The notes under the pieces are model-generated. The model did not search any database. It was not told the DNA's origin and saw nothing but the letters and a program-made list of their open reading frames with translations. From Symsagittifera roscoffensis (Eukaryota > Xenacoelomorpha > Acoela > Convolutidae), in NCBI RefSeq assembly GCF_963678635.1, contig NC_087068.1, forward strand, positions 52,348,013 through 52,412,012: a stretch of DNA of 64,000 nucleotides. The letters are read 5' to 3'. Every line of letters begins with the position of its first letter. The first letter of the stretch is position 1. A program made the position numbers and the translations under genes. Below are positions 34,601 through 49,600 of the stretch, piece after piece.

Positions 34601-37600
34601 TACTTTATGTAGCGTGTGGGGGATGATTTCATTTAAAAAAAATTCAAATTTTAGAAAAAAAAATTTCATTTTATTTTATTACATTTTATTTTTATAGGTT
34701 ATTACTGCTCCTTAAACATTTAAAGGCAGTCGGAACATTCAGGGCTTAGCCCTGATACGAGCAGTCTTGTTGGGGTTTGAAAACGGCCAATTTGGATAAC
34801 TTGAGAGAATTAACGCGCGCGATGTTTCATGCAATTAACGTGTAAGCTGCTAATAAATCCGCTTATAATCGTATCGTTACAAACTGAATTGAGGCAAGTA
34901 ATTTTGTGTTATTATTTGGTTACTAGACGCTGAAACTATCAATTTGAATCTGGCAAATTTGATTTTTGTTGTGTTTTTTGTTAAACACTTGAAGCAATTT
35001 TTTAAATTGATGTTTGAAGGGAATTTGGAACTGTCAAGGTTGTGCCCTGATGCGAACAGTCTTGTTATAGCATACAATATATAGTAGTGGGAATAAATCA
35101 TGAAATTCAGTTCACTAATCAGCTAAAAAAAAGCTCGACGATGTCGCTTCAGATTTAGTTAAATCTGAAATTCTGCCCGTGGAGATCTATTGAACTAAGC
35201 TTCAATTTCCTAGCCAGGCACAACTTCAAATTTCGAAGTCCATTTAATTGGGGATCAAATTGCAATTAGTGCTTTTGAAGTATTTCATTAAGAAGCGCTC
35301 GTTTGACAAAAATTCATGTCTAAACAAATCAAAGAACGAAATTGGTGCACCAATGAAGCTTAGCGCGAAAAGTGATTTATTCACTTGACGGAATTTTGAA
35401 GCAATTATTTTTTGTTTTCCGAGAAATTTCAGCAATGGGTCGAAATGCTTGCACTTAGACTCGATCCCCTATAATGGCAAAAATAATGAGAGAAGTCGAT
35501 ATCTCACTTGACCTCTAGCTTCAAGTAGCTACCACAATCTGGCCAATTCCGGCTGCATAATGGCACCACGCAAAAAACGTCTTGAGTCGCAAAAAAAAGA
35601 ACTTGGCTTAACAAAACAACTCACTCTGGAATTTGGCAAAAAGTGCAAAACAGACTTTGCTTAGCCAGGCCTGATAGTATTTCATAGTTCGTCTGAGCGA
35701 CTCGCAGAAACATCAACTATTATTACTCATTTCACTAATTGTTTCACTCATTATTTTTGTTTAATTAGCACAAAAAATGGTGCTATGGCATGCTCATTCA
35801 TACTTTATTTCACTTTTGTTGGCGTTATTCAATTTTTTTGTATCATTTTTCTGAAAAATAAGATCCGAGAAATTTGAGGCAGAAATAAAAACTCTAGAAA
35901 AACTCTAAAGCTAGAAAAAATCATTACCTCTAAAACAACTTTAGCCCAACTTTCAGCATTTTTTTGAAAGCCGACAAAAATATAATTTAAAACTAAAAAT
36001 CAGTGTGCATCGTAGAAATGCTATTTTTATACCCCGCGCTGCTCTGTGTAATTTTGTCTGAATTCAGATTAGAAACAGAAATTTCATTAATTGTACAATT
36101 CCCCGAAGAACCAGCCTCTAAGGCATGTTAATCTTCTTTGATTGTCGAATTCTGTATAGCTGTTCCCGACTTTTCAGTGGAAATTGTGCAGATTATCAAA
36201 ACCAGGGCATTATAAAATCCTAAATTAACTTCTTCAAAGTAGAAAAGAGAATTGGAAGAGCGCGCTTCTTCAAGTTTTAATAAATTTCAATAATTTTTAT
36301 AAAGAGGGGTTGATAATTGTTTTTTTTTTGAGTGGGGAGGCTAAATACGCTACTGCTTAGCTCAAGCCCTTTGGGGACATTATTTGTTTTCTTGGCAATT
36401 GCATTTGCAAACAGATTTTTTGTCTTAATTCTGATGTGATTGTATTTTTCAAACAAACTTCTACGTGAAACCCGAGAAATAATTTAAAAAAGTTTTGGAT
36501 AAAAATTCAATAAAGGAGTTTCCAAATTTTAAATGGATAGATCTTGGTGAAAACCCCCCATTGTCCTAAAAGACAGAGAAACTTATGCATTTTTATTCTC
36601 TCAAGTCAAAATAAATTTTGTGCGAGAATTGTTTTTAAGTTTCTGACTAGAATCTAAATTTTTATAACAAGACTGCTCGTATATCAGGCAGGACCCTGAC
36701 ATATCAGATTGCTCTTTTATTGGTCTTCAATAAGTTTTGGTATATAACAAATCAGAGTGTTCTTCAACTGGTCTTCAATAAATTTTAGTGTTAGAGAAAA
36801 AAACGTGCTTTTGTTCTGAGCTTGCCTGTAGCTTGCCTTTTTTCAATTTGGAACTGACAATTGTTTGTGCTACGCTTTCAGCACCACAGATGAAATTTTT
36901 GGATAAATTACACGGATAAATTTTTGTTCAGACTTGTTTTATTACCTAGATTAATTTGCTTTGGTTTTCACTAGATACCAGTCAATTACGTTGAGCCTAC
37001 GTACGTTGGTCAATCAATTACTGTTCTGAAATAGTCTGATAACAGACACAATAATTCAACACAACTTGTTTTAGTCTTCTAGTGTTCATTCTGCACACAA
37101 GTAGATGTTGTTCTACATTGTTTTTCAATATAACTACTAGTTTTCAATATAGTTTTTGCTATGGCATAGGTAAACGACTAGAGCTTGAGGGGAACCCTTC
37201 ACACTATGTAGCCGCAGACATCTTGGACACAATGGAGCGAATACTTCCAATTGGCGCTCATTGCAAAGGAAAATCTGTATATTGCCAAATTAAATGATTC
37301 GAAAATAACGGAAACTCAAAACCGATTTTGAAACAAGTCACAGGTATCGAGGTGAACTCAGATAATGTTAGTCGAAACGAAAAAAAAAAGCCGTGAAGAC
37401 GTAAGAATTGTCAGAGTAAATACAAACTAATAAATGAAAACTTCTAAGAGATGAGAAGAGCCATAGCCGCAAAAAACTACGTTTAATCCTCTACTTAGCA
37501 CTAATAAATGAAAACAAACAGGTTTTTTTTATAGAATAAATTAAAGCTTAAATTTTATTGATATCTTGTAACGAATTCTGGGATTTGCTAAATAACGCTT

Positions 37601-40600
37601 ATAACAAACTTCCAAACACAGCTTTTGGGGAAAATACACTTCTTAAGAGAAAATAGAGAGGCAGAAAACTATTTGAACAATTTTTGTGAGCTCTCACAGA
37701 CTTAGCAAGGACGTGTAACATGAAAGAAACGGACGAAAAGTCGAATAGTAAAGTAAAGTTTTAATCAGTAACATGCGGAACACTGAAACCCCAAAAAAAA
37801 TTTCTTGACGATAAAAGGTCCTCATTTCAAAAAATTTATTTGTACATAACCATGTAAAAAAGAACCCATATTAAATATTGAAAGAAGCAACTCATTCACG
37901 GGAATGTTGAAATGAAAAAAGCCGCAGGTTATATGAACGTGCGTCCATCATTGAAAACATTTTCGTTTTGGAGGACATATCGCCTAATTATGTAAAACTA
38001 GGAACAAACGAACTAATGTTTATACGATAGATGAAGCTTTCAGGTTGAGAATTGAACTTACATCGCGCCGAAAATAACATGCAATGAAGGTTAACTGTTT
38101 TGTGAAGTGACACGTGCATGGAGCGAAAACATACAGAGCTGCTATGACGACTACTCTGTGTTCAACGTCTGAACATTTTGCGACCAAAATTTGTTAGAGA
38201 CGAAAAAGCTATTAAGCAATTATGATGAAAAATGATTGTAAGTCCAGATGTTCCGGTAGATTCGGCCAGCACGAATAATTTTATCATGCAAAACGTCTTA
38301 TATTAGTTAAGCCTCAGGTACTCTAGTCTCGAAATGTTTCCTGTCAAAAATCAGATGAAGGATTTTTACTGCTGATACACTAATGTTAAGATCAGTTTTC
38401 TCAATAAAACAGTGATCAGAACTCAATTAAACGTTGGATTTGTTTATAAACCTGTTTTATCATCGGCAAAAATTAAGAGAAAAATCATCGGAAACGAGAA
38501 TCTTCCAATAGGGGAGTAAGTTTCTCAATTATATTTCTACCAGTCAAAGTTTTGTCTTTTTGAAGAACTTTTCAGCACAATCGGAAAAACACCCATTGAT
38601 CGAAAATCTTTGCTTTCTCTTATGAAAGGTTGAACAGAATTTTGAAAATGGAGATCAAATGTCACATAGCTAGACCGAAAAAAATGCAAAAAAGACTGTT
38701 TTAGCTGATCAATAGTAGTCACGAGAATCGATGACGAGTCAATAAATTTGGCCTTGAGTTTAAAACTTCAAACAAATCAAATTGTTAAAATTGTGAAAGA
38801 GATGCCATATTTTGGGCTAATAGATAATGTGGCTCTTCAATTATCAGAAAAATCTGATAGACAAGTTTGGTTTCTTAGCGTAGACCTCAAAATTGCCTAA
38901 AGCCAACTGAAGTTGTGTAACGAAAGCAGTAAAAATTGTGACACATGTGAATTGGTTAAATTTCTTATTGTACATTTGGAGACCATAGATCAGGCAGACA
39001 GTAGACTTATACATGTAAAGGCAAAAGTTTTGGCCACGTCAATTGAGAAACCTAATTTTTTCAATAGAGAAAATTGTTTGGAATCTCAAAATTGCCACAC
39101 AAACGTCCGAAGGCTGCAATATCTTTAAAAACACTTTGAACAACCTGGAAAACACTTTGAAAAACACTTTGAACATCATTTGGGATACTCGTGGAAACGG
39201 ACACCAAACAATCTGCAGATTTGAATGTGCTGGACAGCCCACCAATCACCAGGACCCAAACAGCGCCAGAACCCATGGATCAGTCTGCATCCGCATCAGA
39301 GCCAATTCATGTGTGAAATTCTTCAGACAAACCACATTCGCCTCTTCTTCAGACTCCTAGGAAATTGTCCAGAAAAAGAAAATATGTTGGTCCCCAAAAG
39401 TTTTTTGAAGAAAGAATTCGTCGACAAAGTGACGTAAAGAGAGAACTCAGACAGAATAATTGTGAGTTTAGATGACAGTCCGACTGAAAAGATCTTTACT
39501 CCTTGCCATCAAAAGTGGTCTCCTTATGGCTATTGCGTATTTCTCTTTCTCTTCGCAAATCGCGACACTTTTCGCAGAAACAACCTTGACTTGGTCTTCA
39601 GATGCCACACCTCCGAGCAGGCATATTTCAACATTTCCACTATAAACCAAGAACAGCATCAAGTCCTCTGATTTAAACGCTCGTCGCTCTCCAATTTTAC
39701 CACAGAAACACGCGGACACAGAAGCCAGATTCGACATATTCCAAACTGTGGATCAAAAAAGAGAAAAACCTAAGAAGGAATTTACAAAGGAATTCAACCA
39801 AAACTAAACTTTAGAAGGATATCAACCAAAACTAAAACGAATTTTTCGGAATTTTCGATTTCTGTTTTAGTGCTTCAATAATCTTTTTTCCTACTTTATC
39901 CGTCTCATTTTCACTCTTCTAATTTTTCCTGTACAAATTGTACGTATTAAATTAATTTTCTGTAGAATAATGCTTCATTGTAAACTTCAAAATTCACTCA
40001 TTGTGGTAATATATCATCTTGTGGACACATTGATCTTTTTTTCTGACCATACTTTCAGTTTTTGTGCAGTTTGTAATTTGTTTGTTTTATTTTGATGGAG
40101 GAAAGTTGTATATATAATTAGCCCCGAAAAATTTTAGCGGAATTGAAGACTGAAACTAGACTAGGTTGATAGCTTTGATACAAAAACGATTAAAACTAGT
40201 TTTCCGAATCTATATTTGCCCGATTTGATTCTCTCGTTATGTTTTTGGAAAATTCACATATCAATACGCCCCAAAAAATTCGAAACTGAAAAAGCGTATC
40301 TTCTTTTTTTGATTGAAGACATCAAAAAGGCAAAGCAGAGCAGAGTAAAAACAACATAATCAAGTCTTTTTTCTTTCGGTCAAATCCAATTTTGACCTGA
40401 TAGAAGAAAAATGTATAGTCATGATTTAATAGTTTTAAGGCAAGCTTGATGATAGCCAAATCTTTTTTGGGTAGGCCTATATTTAAAAAACGTTTCACGC
40501 AGGGTCATCTTTGGATTTATTTACACTAAAAATTTTTTCCAGTATAAGGGTTGAACTAAGATAAAATATTTTTTAAAAACAAAACTGGAAAAGTGTTAAT

Positions 40601-43600
40601 TATTCCCCTCTCCTTTTCCTTATGGCAAAAAAGGGATTCGTTGCTAGGTTCAAAATCCGTAAAAGCGTAAGTCTTGATCTGTTTTTTATGAAGCGCTACA
40701 AGAGTGGTAATGGCATAATTTGTTACGGGGTATACTAGGTATCACACAGGGTTTTGTATTATTTGAAGAAATCCAAAACAAGAAATGACCGAGCAAAAAG
40801 TTATTCCTAATGGTAAAATCTGTTGCATCGGAACCAGCAGATGTTTCAACCAAGATGCCATAGTCTTTTCTTATGAACATTTTTTTTGTTAAAAGTTATT
40901 TTTTCTTAGTTAACTATCCAAACTCTTATTTTTTTTGCGTATAAGTGTAAAGTGCTCACTTTTGGGTGAAGTAAAACAGCCGTGATTTGATTTTTAAAAA
41001 ATCAATTTCAGTTTCACCAAAGCTTATCAATTTCACCAAGAGTAGGCCTTTGTTTTTTTTTCGTTTCCCGACTAAATGAACGCATTTTACTTTACTTCAA
41101 ATGCCTTCATTCTTTTACGTTTTATTTTGCTGCTTTCAGCTAATTCTATTGCGCACTACTGAAAGAAATGACATAAATTATAGCAAATGAATGAACAAAA
41201 TTTTTAAAGAAAATAATGCTCTTTTTATCTCATTATGTTTTTAATACGTTTTTCATTTCAATTTTTTTGCGGTCGTTGTAGTCAAGTTGTTCTGCATTTC
41301 ATTCTGCGCTACCGGCTATACATATACTTAATTAAACTTTTTTAACATTGCTGTACTTCAACTTTGGTATAAATTGTGCTACCATCAGGGTCTTCGGCGA
41401 CTGATTTTTTCATTATTGGTGGTCATTTTCACCTGTTAGTTCGAAAGTATGTGGCTAGTATTGGAATGTCCTGCTGTTAACACTACTTCAACTTCTTCCT
41501 AGCCACAGAAGGCTTCAATATCGTTATTTGAGCAAACTCAACATTTATTAACCCCGTGTGCTGATAATTGTTCCAACCATTCGAAAAAAAGGGAGGAACT
41601 TTGTACTCGAATGAGTTTTCCTATTTTTTCCAATCAAAATCAGCTACCACAAGCAATCATCGAATAGAATTAAGGGATAAATCATATTAAAGTCCTTACG
41701 GTCAGTCGCGATTCGCACGACATTAAAAAATTCGACAATTTATCTCAATGTCGAGAAAAACCGATTTGAAGTTTTTGATTTTTCGTTTGAAGTAGAGCAA
41801 GTAAAGGAGCGATCACACTTTTAAGCTTATCTTAGGCCGTTTGCAGTAGCGTATTTATGCCTAATTTAATTTTTTTGATCGAATAAAATAAGTTTTTTGA
41901 GAGTTTAAATGTCGTTTTATGAATCAAAATTTCAGAAATTTGAAAATTTCTGCAAAAAAATTGAAAAAATTGTTGATTTTTCTGATATTTTAGGATTTTT
42001 GTGTTTCAAGTTATTTTTCTTCAAAATATGTTCTGATGTTTGCCTATATTATTATGACTGTCGTAGATGCCTAAGCTAAACTTTTACGTCAGAAAAGTTT
42101 CAGGTGTTTTTATCACACCACGCAGAAAAAACTACGAAAACTATACTAATTTGAACAAAAAAACGATTTTTTTTGTTGTTGTTCAAAAAACATGATCGAA
42201 ACATTCTGTGCTATTTGCACAGTAACTGGCTATTTCTTTTTAATCTGCTATTTGTTAAGAATGCAAAGTTTCTTGAAAACTTATTTTGAATTTCAGTCAG
42301 TTTCAGCCTTTATAAATTAATCTGAAAGAAAACTTAAATTTATGAATGGACAAGACAGCTCGTATTAGGGCGCAGCGCTGATTTCACGGCTCGTGTCCAC
42401 TTTTCCCCCACATTTCCTTTTTTCATTTGTTCTTATTTGTTGTAGGATTGATATTTGTTATATACGTGATGTTGTGATATAAGTTATGAAAAACAAATCT
42501 GTTCAATAGTTGGTTGGATCACCATGCAAATTTTTTTCATTACGTTAAGATTACGTTAGAATAGTTTTTCGAAATTGAACTTCAAATATAGGGGGAACTG
42601 TAAAAGAGCCTTTTTGCACTTAATAATGAAATAAATAGATCAAACTGATTACCTCAATTCAATCGGAATGGTTTCTGAGCCGGATAAGATCGCCGCTTAC
42701 GCTTTGGATTGAACGAAAAAAATCGCGCGCGTTGGTTAACCCGAATCGGCGAAGCCTTTACGTTTTCAAAACAATTTTGCAAGTGATTTTTTGTTTTGTT
42801 TTGCTCATTGCATCAACCGTCGAAATGGCTAGTTACAACGTGGAATTTGGTATGACGACAAAAAACCACACCAATCACAACAATCAGTCATTTTTTTGGA
42901 ATTCAGAACGCTAAAATTGAAATACAACTTTCGATTTGTGTAACTTTTATTCTTCCTGCACTGCATTTATCTCAAATTTGCAAAACCAAGCACTCATTGA
43001 CCTTTGAATCCACAATTGAAGAACTCTGGTTTTTGGATTTTTGAAGATAATTGATTTTTTATATTTTTGGTGTACTCACCGTTCATATTTTCTTTTATGT
43101 CCCTTTTTTAAAAAATCAAATCAGACAAAGTCAGATGAAAGAAAAGTTAGGCTTTTTAAAAATAACAAAAGCTGGTTAGATAACCAAAATAGACTTACAA
43201 CTTAAAAAAATAATCTCAGGTTTTAAAATTATAAATCTAGAACTTAAAAAGACGTTTAGTTGAAAACATCTTAAGGATAAAACGAGGGAGAAATTGTTTT
43301 TTTTTTTGCGGCAATTAAAAAAAATCATAAAATGACCGTAGATGAATGAACTTTTCTCGTTTTTTTTGCTCTCTTTCCATTTTGTTTTTACAGCGTCATT
43401 TTTTCTTTAGTGTTTGTAAAACTTGATCGAAAAAAAAAACGGCGCTCTTGTTTTCGACGCGTTAAAACATTTATTTGAAAATTTTGAACCGTTTCGCGGG
43501 TGAGTGAGAAGGATAATGTTTTTTTATTGTTTTCTACGTTGTGTAAGACAATTAAAGGCAATTCTCATTTTTATGAAATGTTTGAGGGCAACCTTCATCA

Positions 43601-46600
43601 AACGTAACTATATTTCAGCTCTGTTATTCTTTTTTTCAATTATTATCTTATACTGTCTGATAAATACTTATAATTAATCTCAATTTTCAAAAAAATTCTC
43701 TCTCAGTTCATTTATCTCTACTACTCAACTACGCCCATAAAAAGCTACACAAACGTGAACGAAAAAAAGTCTTTAAAAATTTTTTTTTCTTCAACTTTTT
43801 GAATTGCAAATTTGATTGTGGTCGCACGATTTACTGCACGATTTCAACAGCACTTGACAACCTTACCGTTATAATTGATTCTGAGGCGCAATTTGCCTCA
43901 AGCGTTTTTAGCCCTGTTACGAGGAAAAAAAAGATAGAATTCAAATGAGTGAAAAATATTCAAATGATTGCAAAATTATTTTTAACCAAAATTAAGGAGC
44001 TGTTTCTATGAAAGTCTTCGTGATTAGTTGTATGCGCCGAACGCTTCAAATGTAAGCTATCCTGACAATAATGTCGAAATCGGATTATCATTTATAACTA
44101 TGTTTGGGTTAATAGACTTTCGGGACACTCGAAAGTTGGAATACTCACTTTGTCTGAATGTATGAACATACATTTGTCTGAACTACATATTCAAATTTGC
44201 ATATGAAATATTGCACTTATTCCTCAAAATCAGTGTATCATGGTATCAAAGATGCCATACGAAACTTTTTAGGCATGCAAGCCAAAAACTAATTTCATAA
44301 GTTCGTAGCAAGTTGTAGTTTGGGGTTGAGTTCCTGGATTGCATGCAGGTATAAATTTTCATCCTCATTATCATGTATGAGATCTCGATGTGAACTCATA
44401 AAACTTTTTATTTGCAAGCTATTCGGTGTTCAAAAGAAAATTGGGATATCTTTGAACTCATATAGCTCTTGCGTAGTCTCATCGGGTGTGGCGTCGCAGA
44501 GATATTCGTGATTCATAAAAAAATACGTGATTCAGATGTATACCATGAGTCAGATGTATTACTTATCGATCATGGATTGGTCGTTTATTGGTGTCTGAAA
44601 CGGTGAAGATATTTTAACCTAATCTGAAAGCGCTGAATCATGGATAACTCAGAAATAGTTAAGCGCTAACTCGGAAAATCATTTCTGTTTCAGAAAAATT
44701 TCAGTGCTAATTCAGAACTCGGATATTCAGGGCTGATTCTGATATTGGTTTATGTTTTTGGCCTATAATGGATAAGCTGTCACTGATCAGGGCCTGAAAT
44801 GACGATAATTATCTCTGTGACACCAACTCGGCAATGTATCTCAAGAGAAATTGTGACAATAATTTCACCTATTCTAGTTTTTGGTTAGTGGACAAAACGA
44901 GTAATATGATATAACTCATTAAAATTAAGTAACATCTGCACTTAACAGGATATGAGACAACTGTGAAAAAAATTGATTACTTCAAAAAAATTGTACAATC
45001 CTCAAAAATTGCATATTTTCAATTGCGTAAAATCTTTCAAAAACAGTTAAATAAAAGGTGATCAAATGGTTTAAGAAAAAGGTTTATCAAAAGGTTTAAG
45101 AAAAAGGTGATCAAATTTTGACTGTTTTTCTGGTAGTTTGATGCTTTGAAACTGCCTAATTCAACTAATTTTTTAATGTTTGTTTATTGTGTCTCAAACT
45201 TGCGAACTGATTAGAACGTCTAGAGCAAAACCATTTTTCTGTCGTTTACTGATATCAGTAAAACATTTGAACAAAATTCTAGTAAGATCAAAAAAATAAG
45301 GAAGTTAATCAAAAACTACTCTGAAACTGATATGGAAGTTGTTGCATAAATTTACACAGGGAAAACTGCAAAAAAACCCATGAAATGCAAAATTTTGTCT
45401 AGTTTACTAACTTTTAATTGCCTCAAAGATACTATAACATTCTCAAAAAAAACTCAGTTTTCACTAAAACTTACCATTAAGCAAACTGTTTTTTGGTACT
45501 TTCAGATTTTGAAATGAAACTCTCAAATAATAGCAAAAAATATCTAGTTTTTAATAGAACTAGATAAAAAAATTTATTTAGAAATATAATCGAAATTTCA
45601 AAAATTTTCTAACATCGAGAGCTCATGATTTGATTTTTTTTCGAAGACGGGTAGCATATTTGTGTGCGAGGTCGTTTTCTTTTTAGACAAGTTTTGAATT
45701 TTGAGATAGCTTTTTTGACAGCAGTTTTTTTCCTTACTTCTAAAAATGTTTGAAGTTGCTAACTTCTTGGCTAACTTGGGCAAATTACCGCGCAATATAT
45801 TTTGTTCTTTTAATGCGTCAGCAGCCATATCTTCTATTTTATATTCCCTCTGATCTCTCGAAAAACTGTTTTAAAAAATGACTCTTGCAGCATGATTTTC
45901 TACTTTGAAATAAAATTATGATTCTTTTGTCGTAGTACAAACAAAAATCTAATTGTAAGGCATTGTCAATTTTTGCGAATTTAATTGACGATTTCCTTCT
46001 TCATTTTTTATGTTACTTTTCAGTTTTAACAGCGCAATGATTAGACTATCTAAAATAGATTAGTTCAATTTGGAATAATGATATGAGCTTTTAACTAGCC
46101 ATTTTGAACGGAGTTTCTGATACCATCTGAAAAATGTTGACGTCATGAGCTAACATTTCAAAACAAAAATTACCTGCTTAAAGTTAGGGCGGTTTGCAAA
46201 TTGCCAACTTGGCTAATTTGAGGCAATTAACGCGCGATATATTTCGTTCTATTAATGCATAAGCGGCGATTTAATCCGTCTCAAAAATTGTTTTTAATTT
46301 GACCCGAGGCTAACTATTTGGTAATATTATTTTGTAGCTAAATGCAAATTACCTAATTTTCAATTTCAATGGGAAAATTTTTAGGAAATCTGTAAAAAAA
46401 AATAAATTTCGTGCGCGTATTGGAAATTATATCAGTTTTTGCCGTTTTTAAAAAGATAATTTTTTCCTTTCATCTAAAGGGGTAGTCGGAATTTTTAGGG
46501 CTGTGCGCTGATATACGAGCCATTTTATTAGAAGGCAAATTTGCTTCTTGTTTTTCAAGCGGCAATATGGAGCTCTAAGTTCATGAAAACTGCTTGCTTT

Positions 46601-49600
46601 CATATTATTTTTTGATCGATGTCCCTATCGTGTCAGTCCAAAATCGTCCAATACAAAATGGTCCAATACATAAGAGTCCAGAAAAGTGAGAAAATTTACA
46701 AAAAAACAGTCTGATACAAAACAGTCCCACAAACAGTCCCAAGTATTAATTGTTTTAAAAAGCTGGCAGGCCGAGAATTGTCCTTTGTTCAACTTGTATT
46801 GTCCCTATTCTTAGCTCAGACAGTCAATAAGTAGCCCCTACTCGAAAGTAAAGGTTTATGGAAAACAGAGGTTTGCTTTGCCGTCTTCAAATAACCATCG
46901 ACCTTCGAGGTGATGAAAATAGACCAATGTAGACTACTCTTGCCTTAATCAGTTTCCGATAACGGGGCTAGTCCATCAACAATTATCTTTTTTAAGAGTC
47001 ACGCATGGTTAGCTCGCAGATATCGTTGGATACCTGTCTATGAAAAGTGATGGGTTTATTTTTTGATGGACAGATGCAAATTGCAGTCACTCAATTCGTT
47101 TCACTTGGTCACCACTTTAAGATAATTCAAGTCAATCAAAATTTCCAGGAATGCATTCGACCAAGCATTACTTAAAATAAAAATGGAAATCAAAAACGAA
47201 AATTTGAGTTTTCAACTGAGATTTGATTGAGTGCTTTAATCTTAAACACCAAAATGTAATTTTGAGAATTAAAGGGTTTCTTTGAAGACGCCAAAATGAT
47301 TTCGTTTTTTACTCTACTTCAGCTGAACTCTTCAATTCTTTTAGTTTTTCATAAAAGACGCAAAACTTGCTTCCAGATGAGCCGCAGGCACTGTTCAGAG
47401 AACACGAAATCTTCAATTACCGACCCTTCCCTTTTATTGTAATGAGTCCCTAAAACTGACTTTGAAAATGACAAAATGAGTAGCTTTGAATGCGTCGAGG
47501 AAATTTAAGTTGGCTTTCAATTAATAATATGCGTAACTAATTTGCAAACTGCGTGGGAACCAACAAAACTAAGACCCACAAGCAAAAAATGAAAAAAAAC
47601 TGCATCTGCATTAGCTAGCTTTATTTATATTCTGAAAAATGAAAACAAACTGTATCTGCAATAGCTAGCTTTTTTAAATTCTTGTTTGATGCGTTTTCTA
47701 ACTGAAATAGCTTAAATATATACTGGGATTGTTTTAGATAATAATCTTTGATTGAAATGAAAAAAACTAAGTTTTAGGAAATTTTATTTTTTTATAACTC
47801 CGGAAAAATTTTTAAACAATTATAGCAATGATGTTGATGATCGTCTGATTCTGTGATATCCTATGAGGTATCACCATGGAAAACTAATTTGTCATTCAAG
47901 AATGTATTAACTTTGGCTTGAATAAATGGTTTTTCTCTTTTGCTTTTATAGCTACTGAGAGTAGTCCAGCAGTTGTTACTCTGAGCTCTCAGCTGTGTGC
48001 TAATGTCTCTGATCTAATGACCTTGGACACATCTAAAAATAATAATTGATAGCACTGAAGGTTATAGTTACATCATCCAATAACTGCTATTGCAGTGGCA
48101 GTATGACATACCCCCTTGAGTGAAAATAAATTTTTTCTGATATAAGAAATAATTTATAGTATCAAGAGTCTTAAACACTCAGTTCTTTTGAAGGTTTGTG
48201 ATTTCGAAATGCAGAATTTTCTATTTCTTTAATTTTCTTCTGTATCAATTCTCCAGCTGGGATTCCAGTCCACACCTTTGTCCAGAGTAGCATAGCCAAA
48301 TTTCCTCCTGAGAAGATGTCTCTCTAGAAGGCCCAATTTCGGCTCCGTTGACGTGTCACTTCGTTCTTTAAACTCCGTTAGCCGTCATCGATACTCCTGA
48401 AGTGCCGCTTTTAGTAGTGCTCCCTCTGTTATTTCTTTCGAGACCTCCTTGATAGAATGTTTCACTGGGTCCCCAAAGCGTTTTAGCTCCTTGCTCATTG
48501 TTTGTCTTGAGCTCCTTCTTACCCCTGCGTCTCCAACGCTAGAATCGTCTGATGCCCCTGAGGAGGTTCAAACGTTTCATCCCGTTCAGCGGCTTGCTGG
48601 CTGTGTCCCCTAAGCTCGTCTGTTCTCCCCTTTTGAGAAGTTGGTCCGCCAGTTGGTTGACTTTTTGTTCTCCCCTTTTGAGAAGTTGGTCCGCCAGATT
48701 TTCCCAGTCCGCCGGTGCCAAATTCCTATTCTGAAATGTGTCCAGAAAATCCTTCGGCCTGGTAGTCAAATCGATTTTCTTCAATTTGGCTTTTTGTTTA
48801 TTTTTAGGCGTGGAACTCGATTGTACGTTTTTGTCCGGGGTATTTATTGCAGGAGCAGTTTGTTTGGTCGATGTTTCCGGCTGATCGACTTAGTTCATGT
48901 TTCTCGATTTTTTCTCTTTTTTGTTTAATGCGACTTACTCCTGAGTTTTCGGACCGGCTTACGAACTAGGTCCCCTTGTGTTTGTTTGCTCTTTTGATGG
49001 CCAGATTTAGACCCCCCTGATTCGGTGTCAATTAGGTTATGACTGTTTGGCTCTGTTGAAACCGGTCAATTGGATTTACAAAATCTGCTAATTCTACCTG
49101 CCGCCGCACTTCTTCATCTGGGTCGATGTCCTCTAGAATTTTGGGAGAACTTCTTTTGTTGTTCCGCCGATGGCCTTTTCCTTGCGTTCTGTTTGTTGGT
49201 CCTGTTGTAGACTAATCTTCACCTGAGTGATATCCGATTTTCTGTAAATTGACCCTGCAAATTGAACATTGTTTGTTTCCATTGATATTCCCCCCTTCAA
49301 CGGTTTTGTGAGCACCTGACCACTTTTCGTAAGTCGTCTTTACACAAAATCGTCTTTTTCGGCGACTGTGTGCTCTCCTCTTCTTTGTCCTCGATGAAGT
49401 TTTTTCCCCCCAGAGTAGATCATTTCCTTCCTGAGCTCCGGGTTAGATTGTCCCGTTTCGTCAACGATTTTCCAAACATCGTTTTTCGCTGCGTCTCAGC
49501 GCTCCTCATTCCAACGAGCGTTTGTCTCCAGTAGCTCTCTAAGAGCTTTTGCTCGCTGAGGATCCCGATCCGAGTGCACTTGCTGCTTGTACTGTTAGCT

